The notes below the pieces were generated by a model, which ran no database searches, was not told the DNA's origin, and saw only the letters and a list, made by a program, of their open reading frames with translations. The translations under genes were made by a program, and so were the position numbers. A DNA stretch of 64,000 nt from Arachis hypogaea (taxonomy: Eukaryota; Streptophyta; Magnoliopsida; Fabales; Fabaceae). Shown here in pieces: positions 53,866 through 63,755 of this stretch; position 1 is the first letter of the stretch, and each line of letters begins with the position of its first letter. The stretch covers positions 68,639,213-68,703,212 of the forward strand of contig NC_092044.1 of NCBI RefSeq assembly GCF_003086295.3, given 5' to 3'.

Positions 53866-54850
53866 TGACGAATTGATTTCTGTCGGTAAAGAATTTTATA
53901 AAAATAAACGTGTTGTAAGTATACTTTCTAAACCAACAGAGAATCCTTTCGTACAAAAGTTTTGTTTGTCACTTAAGCAAACCCAATAAAATTGATAACC
54001 GAAGTATTTAAACCTCGGGTTGACTTCTCAAGGAATTGCAGGGAGGTGTTATTATTATTGGTTATGGAAAAATGTATCTTTTTTTGCGATTTTTAAGTAG
54101 GTTGAACAAGAAAAGTAAATTGCAAGAAATTAAATTAATAACTAATAAAGCTCTTGGCAAGGTATGAGAATTAGAAGTCCTATCCTAGTTATCCTTATAA
54201 ATTGTGATGAGAATTGGCTTTTGCTCCCACTTGGTCAACCTCTAACTATGAAGGTATGTTAAGTGGATAAATCAATTTGATTCCTCAAGTCCTAGTCAAT
54301 TCCTAAGAAAAGACTAGAGCTAGGGGAATTCAAACCAATCAGCAAAGAATTACAATTTTCAATCATCAGCTGAGTTTGATTACTCAAGAGTCTCTAATTA
54401 CTCAACCAAAGCTAAGAGTGTAAAAAGCTAAATTAAAATCATAAATATCTGAAATACCTCAAATTATATTAAATAGAAAGTTAGATTGAACATAGGAATC
54501 CATAAACCAAATTGGCAACATCAAGCAATCAACTAAAGTAATAGAATAAATAAAAGTAGAAGAAAACATAAAGTAAAGTAAAGGAATATTAAACCTAGAA
54601 ATGAAAAGACGAAGAAATCCTAATCCTAAATCCTAATCCTAATCCTAAGAGAGAGGAGAGAGCCTCTCTCCCTAAAAATTACATCTAAAACCTAAATTTG
54701 TGAATATGAATGCTGTGTTAAGTATGCATTGAGCCTCTGCATGTTCCCTGGCTTTAATCTATGTTTCTGGGCCGAAAACTGGGTCAAAACATGGCCCGAA
54801 ATCGCCCCCAGCATTTTGTGAATTCTGCAGGTAGCGCATGTCATGCGTAC
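53866..54850 (-). repeat. Solo LTR S, segment 1 (inserted in H)
   Basis: The 3' (U5) part of a minus-strand LTR of the F/C group; on the minus strand it contains CCTCCCTGCAATTCCTTGAG, CAACCCGAGGTTTAAATAC and the GA-rich leader hairpin (about 54645-54675). Element F interrupts it at 54851. Total S length is 1462 bp. TSD GAGAT at 53861-53865 and 63474-63478. Confidence 0.85.
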
Positions 54851-56319
54851 TAATAAACCACTATTTTATGGTTTATCTTATGCTCAATTGAGTGCATTTT
54901 ATCAATCTTTCATACACTTATTCATACTAATTGCATGAGTTTACGTTTTCCGTCCGGATTTTGTGCTATGATTGAAAACATGCTTCTTTGGCCTATTATT
55001 TGCTAAAATTAATCCTCTCTTATTACTATTAGATGCTGTGATATGAGTGTTAAGTAATTTTAGGGATTACAGGGCATGAATGGCTCAGAGGATGGAAAGG
55101 AAGCATGCAAAAGTGGAAGGAATACAAGAAGTTGAAGAAATTACTAAGCTGTCTAGCCTGACCTCTTCATACTCAAACGGTCATAACATGAGCTACAGAG
55201 GTCCAAATGATGTGGTTCCAGTTGCGTTGGAAAGCTAACATCCGGAGCTTCGCAGCGAAATATAATTTCCCATAGCTGCTCCGAATTTAGGTGACGCGGA
55301 CACGTGGATGACGCGCACGCGTCGCATCTACAAATTACAATCCACGCAAACGCGTGGACAACGCCTCCGCGTCACTTTTCCGCAACTTGCACGTACCAGA
55401 TTTTGAATTCAGCGATTTCTAGGCTATTTCTGACCCAGTTTTCAGCCCAGAAAGTACATATTAGAGGCTATAAAGTGGTGAAATCCATTCATTCAACATA
55501 TATTTCATACAACAATCATTCATTCATACATAGTTTTAGGATTAGCTGTAGTTGTTAGAGAGAGAGGTTCTCTCCTCTCTCTTAGGATTAGGATTAGGAT
55601 TCCTTTTACTTTATATTTCTCTTTTACTTCCAAATGCTTTAATGCTTGTATTACTTATGTTGCTTATTTGGCTTATGAACTTTTTCATGTTAGGATTTTC
55701 TTAATTAATATAAATTGAGGTATTTCAGACTCATGATTGCTTTTCCTTATTTATAGCTTAGATTATTTACTATTGGCTTTGGTTGATTAATTGGTGACTT
55801 TTGAGTTATCAAACTCATCGTGATTGATAATTGTTATTCTTGCTGATTAATTTAGATTCCTATAACTCTAGTCTTTCCTTAAGGAGTTGATTAGAACTTT
55901 AGGTGTTAAATTAATTTATCCACTTAACATACCTTCATAGTTAGAGGTTGACTTAGTGGTAGCAGAAATATAATTCTCATCACCATTGATAAGGATAACT
56001 TGGATAGGACTTCCAGTTTTCATACCTTACCAAGAGTTTTATTAGTTATTAATTTATTAATTCCTGCAATTTATTTCTCTTGTTCAAAACCTTTTCAAAA
56101 CCCAAAACCTTATTTTCTATAATCAATAATAAAACACACCTCCCTGCAATTCCTTGAGAAGACGACCCGAGGTTTGAATACTTCGGTTTATAAATTTTAT
56201 TGGGTTTGTTACTTGTGACAACCAAAACATTTGTAAGAAACGTTGATTGCTTGGTTTAGAAACTATACTTGCAACGAGAATTTATTATAACTTCTAAACC
56301 ATCAATATTCAGTTCTTCA
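54851..56319 (+). repeat. 5' LTR of element F
   Basis: 1469 bp, begins TAATAAACCAC (TG to TA) and ends AGTTCTTCA. Landmarks: inverted start AATAAACCA/TGGTTTATC; shared block GAGCTACAGAGGTCC.. with GTTGGAAAGCTAAC (about 55190-55260); ACGCG palindromes (55295-55380); TATA box 55469-55475; GA-rich hairpin AGAGAGAGAGG/CCTCTCTCT (about 55556-55585) followed by TTAGGA repeats; U5 with GACCCGAGGTTTG. Confidence 0.9.
55469..55475 (+). promoter_or_regulatory. TATA box of LTR F
   Basis: TATAAAG in GAGGCTATAAAGTGG, about 85 bp before the GA-rich leader hairpin. The 3' LTR has TATATAG at the same place (62096-62102). Confidence 0.5.
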
Positions 56320-56322
56320 AAA

Positions 56323-56339
56323 TGGCGCCGTTGCCGGGG
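56323..56339 (+). promoter_or_regulatory. Primer binding site of F (tRNA-Asp)
   Basis: TGGCGCCGTTGCCGGGG, exact complement of the tRNA-Asp 3' end, 3 bp after the LTR. Confidence 0.92.
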
Positions 56340-56612
56340 AATTTCAAACGTGTGCCTTATTATTGGTTATTGTAAATATTTTTCAAAAAAAATTTCAGAT
56401 TTTTTATTTTAAAATTTTTATCTTATCTTATCTTATTTCAAAATCAAATTTCAAATTTCAAATATTTTCTTTAAATCATATATTTTTTTAAAAAAATATT
56501 ATCTTATCTCTTTTTTCAAAAATTATATCTTTTTCAAAATCTTATCTTATCCTTTTTCAAAAATTATATATTTTTCAAAATATTTTCTTTTTGTTATATT
56601 TTTTCTACTACT
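56340..56612 (+). other. 5' leader of F
   Basis: Contains TCTTA and TTTTCAAAA word repeats (about 56395-56600), strongly A/T biased, up to the ORF start. No gene. Confidence 0.6.
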
Positions 56613-58501
56613 ATGAACTCTCACCCCTTTGGCTATGAGTCTGGTTACAACTATGTTACAGGAAGAGGAGATTACAATGAGAATATGCACCAAGGATGGA
56701 ACAATCAAAGATGGGAGGAGCCAAGAGGATCTGATCAACCCTTTAGGCAACAACACCTTCCAAGATATCATGGACAAAGACCACTCTGCAATGCATACCA
56801 GAATGATAGATATGGTGGACCCCCTTGTAGTTACCAACAAGCCCCATCATATGCCAATGAACCACCTCCTCAACATGGCTTTGAACCATCACACTCACAA
56901 GCCCCTTTCTACCATTCACCTCCAGATAACCCTAATCCTTATCCACCACACCAACCACCATATGAACCATACCCAGAACCACCACCTCAATATTCACCAT
57001 CTCCATATCCTTATGAAAAAGAACCACCTCCATATTATGGACCTGTTTTCCAAAAAAATGAAACCTCCTATCCATCCTAAACCTCTATGGACAGCACACT
57101 TGCCTCTATCACTAGCACTAGTCTCACCTATACTCTTCAAGCACTTATATCCCGCATAGACCAACCCTCTACCCCCAATATTCAACCTTCAAGCTCCAAT
57201 GCACTTCCATCTCAACCACATAATGATCTACCCATCCCATCACTACCATCCACGGAAGAGCACCCACATCCATCAACCCAAGAGCAACATGATCCCAATG
57301 ATACTATTGACATTGAACAAGAGAGAGAGGATCATCTTCGCGAATTCATACTTCATAAGGAGCTAGAGGAGGCACTAAAGGTGAAGGCAGTAGAGACCTT
57401 TGTAGATGAAGGAGTATTTGAAGGGAGTTATCATAGAAAAGAAGCCATCAAGGAGGAATACGATTTCATACTTAAACACCTGGATCAAGCGATAAATCGA
57501 TTGCCTTTCTGACGTTCAGACATTCAAGGAACCCCATGGCTTCATATGCAGAATCTAATGAAGAACGTAGCATGAAGGAGACACGAGAACAGGTGGAGGA
57601 AGCTGGAATTATTGAAGAAGAATATGTGGTTCAAGATTTAGGAGATGTTGAACCTCCATGGGAAGGTCAAGATATAGAGCCTCCTTCAAAGACGTTTGAA
57701 ACTGATGTTGAGGAAGGTGTATAACCTCCAAGGCATCTCATGATTGAAGACTTTGAATGGGATGATCAAGAGATGGATTCAATCATTGATAAATTCTTAT
57801 CTACATTTGAATCCTCTCCCAGTGGACTTGACATGGAGATGAAAGAAGAAGAAGCACAGCCTCCCATGCCCTTGGTGAACAATGAAGAAGAGATTGAATT
57901 AGAAGAGATCTACCAAGAGGAAGAGGTTGATATTAAAGGAGATTGCAAAGAGGTGGACGTTGCCAAAGAAGAGCACAAGGGAGTGGAGCTTGCAAGATCA
58001 TTAGAAACACCTCTCCCGAAGCCATCACCGTCCAATACAATGTTCAAGTGGGTAAAATTCTTATCTTTGACCTTTACTTTCCCACTTGAATATGGGCTTC
58101 TAGAGACGGATGGTCAACTTAGAGCTCTTTGTGGCATTAAGAGCAAGAAGAAGATGGTTAGTGGTTGGAGTTGTCAAGTAAGGTTCGACATGGTTGTATG
58201 CTCCAAGTTGACATGCAAAGTTTGGTGTAAAGCTCAACTGAATGGGTCTAGGAAGTTGTTTGACCACTTTAGTGAGAATTCTAAAGCTAAACCACCCAGA
58301 TGGAATCATGATAATCAACTTGAAGACGGCTGTAGAAACAAGATTTGGGATACGGGAATATATGAGGATCAATTTTGGGAGCTCAAAGCTTGTGAAGAAC
58401 TCCATCAAAGCTTGAGGAATTTACTTAGTATGGATAGAGCTTATTGGAAGACCAAGCATTGGTGGAAGTTTCAAGATGAGTTTAAGCACAAGCCACCATG
58501 A
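56613..58501 (+). pseudogene. F main ORF: Pro/Tyr-rich and acidic protein (two stops, one frameshift)
   Basis: Starts MNSHPFGYESGYNYV. Frame 1 runs 56613-57512 with TAA at 57078; a frameshift near 57512-57535; frame 2 runs to TGA at 58501 with TAA at 57722. About 629 codons if unbroken. Regions: Gly/Tyr/Asn-rich N-terminus; Pro/Tyr/Ser-rich stretch (about residues 80-155); acidic, helix-prone middle (DHLREFILHKELEEALKVK, EEIELEEIYQEEEVD); basic, Trp/Cys-rich C-terminus (KSKKKMVSGWSCQVRF). H and I carry homologues. No known domain recognised and no enzyme motif; perhaps an RNA-packaging or gag-replacing protein (inference). Confidence 0.72.
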
Positions 58502-58530
58502 CAAGGAGCTCGCCAAATGTCCAACCTAAG

Positions 58531-58573
58531 GACTATAACTAAAAGTGCTAGGTGGGAGACAACCCACAATGGT
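58531..58573 (+). promoter_or_regulatory. Conserved post-ORF box of F
   Basis: GACTATAACTAAAAGTGCTA then GGTGGGAGACAACCCAC, starting 30 bp after the ORF stop. It follows the same pattern (GACWATAAM, GYGCT, TGGGAGRCAACCCA) as the box after pol in A and E. Confidence 0.65.
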
Positions 58574-58689
58574 ATAATCGTTCCTTTTTCAGTTTTAATT
58601 TTAGTCTGTTTTTGAGTTTTGATTGAACCTGTAATCATGCATAGCATTCATATTAAACATTACATTCTGCATACTACATTAAAAAAAAA

Positions 58690-59225
58690 ACACATGCGAC
58701 GCGACAGCGTTGCCGACGCGTCCGCGTCATATGTGCGTTGGGAAGAAAAGAAAATTGAACAGAGAGTCACGCGAAAGTGTGGCTGGAGGCATGCCTTTGG
58801 TACAAATTGATCCACGCGACCGCGTTGCTGACGCATCCGCGTCATGTGGGGAAAATGCCTCCCACGCGTCCGCGTCACCCACACGAACGCGTGCCCTAAA
58901 ATTGACGTAAAATGGATGTATAGCCGAAAGTTGAGCCGGAATTGGGCTGGACTCGTGCTAGAAGCACAAGCCCTACCATGCAAACGCGTGCCCCACGCGT
59001 CCGCGTCGTTTTTCAAAATAGGACATCCACGCGATCGTGTCCCCCATGCAATCACGTCACCCAAAATTTTGGCAATATGCATATCAAACAGAGAGTTGTG
59101 CGTGCTCGAGGCTGCACTCACGCCAATCGCATAAATCAGCCCACGCGATCGCGTGACCCACGCGTCCACGTCACTCGATAATCATCACACACCGCGCGAT
59201 GGCGTCACTCACGTGCTCGCGTCGC
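58690..59225 (+). repeat. Palindrome cluster of F spacer (CACGCGTCCGCGTCA type)
   Basis: A dozen or so CACGCGTCCGCGTCA / CACGCGACCGCGTTGC-like inverted repeats in the spacer between the two ORFs; the same type occurs in F's LTR. Overlapping ORFs on both strands (58660-59169 and others) are by-products. Confidence 0.78.
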
Positions 59226-59979
59226 CTACGCCCCACAACTTATCCAGATCAGCGCCAATTATCTTATCTTTTCTTTTCTAATCCTAATTTCTTCTATCTT
59301 TTCTTCTTTCTTCTTCCTTTTCTTACTTTCTTCTTCTTCATCTCTTTAACTTCTCATACCTTTCCACTTCCAATCTATTTCATTCAATTTATTTGCATAC
59401 TTTCATTCATTGCATTATTTTCATTGTTGTTGAAAATTAATTTGGGTCGTTATTTCTTATATTTTGCTTGTGGATTGTTAGGGAATTGTTTGGCAATTAT
59501 ATATTATTTTTTATATTATTTTTTTAAGGGTGCTTGCATGTTCAATTTAATACTCTCTATACCTTATTAAACATGCATACTAAGTGTTTGTGAAAAAGCC
59601 CGTATGGCATTGTGCATTCTTCATTATTCTATTCTTCTACTATAATGCCTGTTTTTCATAAAACCCCTTCCACTATTTTATTAATTGAATATAATTGTCA
59701 ATACAAACATTATTGTTAGCTTCTCACGACTAATAATACATTAAGGCTTTTAATGCTTGATTTACGCTACTCATGCCTTTGCTAGCATGCCAATAAACAT
59801 CTTGCATTTAATTGCCTCAATTTATCATGCTATGCTTCCATTGATGTCCTAATTTCATGGAATCGCGACCATGTGTTAACAACATTCTTCTTTATTTTGG
59901 CATGATTATTACTCGTACTGCCCTCTCCCTTGCTCTATCCCTTTGACTTCATGTCCCTTTCCTTTCTCCCTTTTTCAGG
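59226..59979 (+). other. F spacer before the small ORF
   Basis: T/C-rich sequence (TTTTCTTC words to about 59340), then AT-rich filler, ending in a pyrimidine tract CCTTTCTCCCTTTTTCAG directly before the ORF, which looks like a 3' splice site. No other gene seen. Confidence 0.5.
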
Positions 59980-60153
59980 ATGGCCACCAAAAAGGGTAAA
60001 GAGAAAGCCTCTAACAAGCCACCGGCAAAGAGCGGAACGACAGGAGCACCAGCTGAGGAACCACAACACTCGCCCACCTGCACAGCTTTGCATGCACCGA
60101 GGACGGTGCAATCTTTAAGTGTGGAGAGGTTGATACCGATCTCCACGGGTTAG
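59980..60153 (+). CDS. F small 3' ORF (57 aa), basic then Thr/Pro-rich
   Basis: ATG at 59980 to TAG at 60151-60153: starts MATKKGKEKASNKPP and ends LIPISTG. A Lys-rich start resembles the MAPKGK start of the A-family third ORF, which lies at the same place in the element (after the palindrome spacer). It is preceded at once by a pyrimidine tract and CAG, so it could be expressed from a spliced RNA. The last third overlaps the AGGA hairpin and a PPT-like motif. It may be a truncated leftover of a longer third ORF. H has a homologue split by E. Confidence 0.45.
   Translation: MATKKGKEKASNKPPAKSGTTGAPAEEPQHSPTCTALHAPRTVQSLSVERLIPISTG
60093..60130 (+). promoter_or_regulatory. Internal AGGA-loop hairpin and PPT-like motif of F
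   Basis: TGCACCG-AGGA-CGGTGCA (60093-60110), then TTAAGTGTGGAGAGGT (60115-60130) and TGATA. It repeats the arrangement before the 3' LTR (61439-61478) with an entirely different but fully paired stem. Confidence 0.68.
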
Positions 60154-61438
60154 TTAGTCCCTTCTCAACACCAATTTTTGTTTTTCATTGTTGCATTTGC
60201 ATGTTTGTTTGATTTTGTGCATATATTATCATTACTTGGTTGAAGTAATATTTTCTTTTTCAAGAAACTTTTTATAGTATTTCACTAATTTAAATTAAAA
60301 ACTTTTTGAAAAACTTGTTTGAAGAAATATTATTTTGGAACATGATTTAGGGCTCAAACACACAAAACCAGTGAGATTTTGAGCCTACTTGATCTTTGTC
60401 TTGCATGATTCTATATTTCCATTATTTAATGTATGCATACACTTATATGATTAAGGCCTTATTTCACAGAGCTTACATACCCATATGGCCTTACCCTTTT
60501 ATTATCCTTTGCAAACCAATGTTGAGCCTATTATACCCCTTTGTTCTTTATTTTAGCTCATCACTAACTCTAAGTGGAAAACAATAATGTCCTTAATTTG
60601 AATCCTTGATTAGCTTAGACTAGTGAGAATGCTCATGAATTAAGTGTGGGAAAAGTGGGTTTGGAAACGTTTGGTTTGGGAATTGAGTATGTTAGACTTT
60701 CTGTGAAAATACGAAAAATGTTGAGAACATGTTTATGCATTCAATACCTTAATCATATGCATCAAAAAATTATTAAGAAAAGAAAAATAAAAAAAACAAA
60801 AAAAAGAGCAGAAAAATAAAAAGGGGACAAAATGCCCCAAGGTAAATGGTGATAGCAATGCACATGTACTGTACTCAAAACTTGGAATGCATAAATATGT
60901 AGTAAACGCAGTTAATGGGTAGTTATTGATTTTATATTATGATTACATGGATTGTCCTAAGTTAGGTGGAAAGTTTAAGTTAATTAAGGATTCAGATTTT
61001 TGTCCACTTGGCCAAATACAATCCTACCTTGACCCTAACCCCATTACAACCCTCAAAAGACCTCTTGATATGTGTATCTGTGCATTAATTTTTGTTGATT
61101 GTTAGATGAAGAGCAAGCTATAGAAAGCAAGATTAGTAGAGAATTGAGAGAATTAACCCTAGACACTTGAGAGTTAGAATGATATACACTACCAGTAAGG
61201 GTTCAGTGCTTAATTCTATGTTCTCTGCTTTCATAAGCTATCTTCTTCTTGCAAGTTATTTGTATTGTATTTTGTGGTTTGAATTAGTGAAATCCAGTTC
61301 ATATTTGTTCTTGAAAGATTTATTTACTTTTTCACCAAGTAGGTAGAATCATTTTAGCATATAGTTGCATTCACATAGATAGGTTGCATTTCATACATTC
61401 TATCATTCCTCTTCACTCCCTTATAGCTTCTCTTGAGC
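60154..61438 (+). other. 3' untranslated region of F
   Basis: About 1.3 kb without a credible gene. It includes a third PPT-like TTAAGTGTGGGAAAAGTGGG (60640-60659), a poly-A-rich stretch (60770-60830), and a block shared with element I's 3' UTR (about 61015-61200). Confidence 0.6.
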
Positions 61439-61477
61439 TTAGCATGAGGACATGCTAATGTTTAAGTATGGGGAGGT
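61439..61477 (+). promoter_or_regulatory. AGGA-loop hairpin plus PPT of F
   Basis: TTAGCATG-AGGA-CATGCTAA (61439-61458; perfect 8-bp stem), then TTTAAGTATGGGGAGGT directly before the LTR. Purine-rich GGGGAGG fits a true PPT. Confidence 0.75.
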
Positions 61478-62991
61478 TGATAAACCACTATTTTATGGTT
61501 TATCTTATGCTCAATTGAGTGGATTTTATCAATCTTTCATACACTTATTCATACTAATTGCATGAGTTTATGTTTTCCTTACAGATTTTGTGCTATGATT
61601 AAAAACATGCTTCTTTGGCCTATTACTTGCTAATATTAATCCTTTCTTATTACCATTAGATGCCGTGATATGTGTGTTAAGTGATTTCAGGGATTACAGG
61701 GCATGAATGGCTCAGAGGATGGAAAGGAAACATGCAAAAGTGGAAGGAATACAAGAAGTTGAAGAAATTGCTAAGCTGTCCAGCCTGACCTCTTCACACT
61801 TAAATGGTCAAAACATGAGCTACAGAGGTCTAAATGAAACGGTACCAGTTGCATTGAAAAGCTAACATCCGGGGCTTCGCAACGATATATAATTTGCCAT
61901 AGCTGCCCCGAAGTTACGCGATGAGGATGCGTGGATGACGCGCATGCATCGCATCTGCGAATTACAATCCACACAAACGCGAGGACGACGCCTCCGCGTC
62001 ACTTTTCCGTAACCTGCATGTACCAGATTTCGAATTCAGCGATTTTTGGGCTGTTTCTGACCCAGTTTTTGGCTCAAAAAGCACAGATTAGAGGCTATAT
62101 AGTGGGGGAATCCATTCATTCAACATATACTTCATATAACAATCATTCATTCATAAATAGTTTTAGGATTAGATGTAGTTGTTAGAGAGAGAGGTTCTCT
62201 CCTCTCTCTTAGGATTAGGATTAGGATTCCTCTTAAAGGATTTAGGATTTTAACTCGTCATCAGGTTCAATATTCCTTTTACTTTATGTTTCTCTTTTAC
62301 TTCCAGATGCTTTAATGCTTGTATTACTTATGTTACCTATTTGGCTTATGAACTTTTCATGTTAGGATTTTCTTAATTAATATAAATTGAGGTATTTCAG
62401 ACTCATGATTGCTTTTCCTTATTTATAGCTTAGATTATTTTCTATTGGCTTTGGTTGATTAATTGGTGACTCTTGAGTTATCAAACTCATCGTGATTGAT
62501 AATTGTTATTCTTGCTGATTAATTTAGATTCTTATAACTCTAGTCTTTCCTTAAGGAGTTGACTAGGACTTTAGGTGTTAAATTAATTTATCCACTTAAC
62601 TGACCTTCATAGTTAGAGATTGATTCAGTGGTAGCAGAAATATAATTCTCATCACCATTGATAAATATAACTAGGATAGGACTTCCAGTTTTCATACATT
62701 GCCAAGAGTTTTATTAGTTATTAATTTATTAATTCCTGCAATTTATTTCTCTTGTTCAAAACCTTTTCAAAACCCAAAACCTTGTTTTCCATAATCAATA
62801 ATAAAACACACCTCCCTGCAATTCCTTGAGAAGACGACCCGAGATTTGAGTACTTTGGTTTATAAATTTTATTGGGTTTGTTACTTGTGACAACCAAAAC
62901 GTTTGTAAGAAAGGTTGATTGCTTGGTTTAGAAACTATACTTGCAACGAGAATTTATTATAACTTCTAAACCATCAATCTTCAGTTCTTCA
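61478..62991 (+). repeat. 3' LTR of element F
   Basis: 1514 bp, TGATAAACCAC to AGTTCTTCA. Start hairpin GATAAACCA/TGGTTTATC with 8-nt loop (61479-61504). It carries a ~45-bp insertion near 62235-62280 absent from the 5' LTR. Confidence 0.9.
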
Positions 62992-62996
62992 CATAC

Positions 62997-63473
62997 GCGT
63001 CAATCACGCGTACACGTCGCTGGTTGTTTTGGCATGTCACGCGTTCTCGTCAAGCACGCGCACGTGTCATCTTGCAGAACTCCAATCCACGCGTTCGCGT
63101 CAGGCACGCGTACGCGTCGCTGTGATTTTCTCTATTTCACCCGATTGCGTGCCCCACGCGTCCGCGTCGGTGTTCGCTGGTCATCTCCTTGGTTTCTTGT
63201 GTTCCTTCCATTTTTACAAGCTTCCTCTCCATTCTCTAAGCCATTCATGCCCTATGAAGCCTGAAACACTTAACACACGGATCACGGCATCGAATGGTAT
63301 AAAGGAGAATTAAAATGCGTAATTAAAAGATCTCTAGGAAGCAAGTTTTCAACTATGGAACAATTTTGGGAAGGAATTGTAAATACATGCTAATCATATG
63401 AATAAGTGGGGAAGAATTTGAAAAAAAACCACTCAATTAAACACAATATAAACCATAAAATAGTGGTTTATCT
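62997..63473 (-). repeat. Solo LTR S, segment 2
   Basis: The U3 part of S after element F, with CACGCGTACGCGTCG-type palindromes (62997-63170). On the minus strand it begins AGATAAACCACTATTTTATG (63473), T to A at the first base. Followed by TSD GAGAT. Confidence 0.85.
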
Positions 63474-63478
63474 GAGAT

Positions 63479-63755
63479 CTTGGGAATTGGGTATATACTC
63501 ATGTATTAATTATGTAAACCATATGTATTAATCTCTTTTTGTATATATTATGTTACCGAAAAAATAAAAATTAAAAAAATAGAAAAGGGAAAAGAGAAAA
63601 AGAAAACAATAAAAAGGGGACATAATGCCCCAAAAGAAAGTTCAATAATAATCAATGCATATGTGTTGTGATAAAAAAGGGAATGCATGAGTGTGTGAAA
63701 AAGTGAAGAATGGGTAGTTAGATTTATATTTAAATCGTATAGGTTGTTATGTGTG
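63479..63755 (+). other. H 3' region, last visible piece
   Basis: Parallels F 60670-60960: 'ttgggaattgggtat', an A-rich run, then 'aaaaaggggacataatgcccc' and 'gggtagtta'. No gene. Ends where another LTR starts at 63756, well before H's own PPT would be expected. Confidence 0.65.

Larger units (their letters stand above)
54851..62991 (+). mobile_element. Element F, complete non-autonomous LTR retrotransposon
   Basis: 8.14 kb, plus strand. LTRs 54851-56319 and 61478-62991; perfect tRNA-Asp PBS; AGGA hairpin and PPT before the 3' LTR; TSD CGTAC (54846-54850) / CATAC (62992-62996), one transition apart. The interior (5.2 kb) encodes a Pro/Tyr/acid-rich protein and a 57-aa ORF but no protease, RT or integrase. 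It must have moved with enzymes from another element. The LTRs differ at dozens of bases and a ~45-bp indel, so it is older than E. Confidence 0.9.

Noticed and set aside
55585..55606. Telomere-like TTAGGA repeats
   Set aside because: Three units of TTAGGA, not TTTAGGG, within an LTR and repeated at the same place in sister LTRs.
58660..59169. 169-aa minus-strand ORF and partners on the plus strand
   Set aside because: Reads through the CACGCG palindrome cluster; the H counterpart has no such frame.
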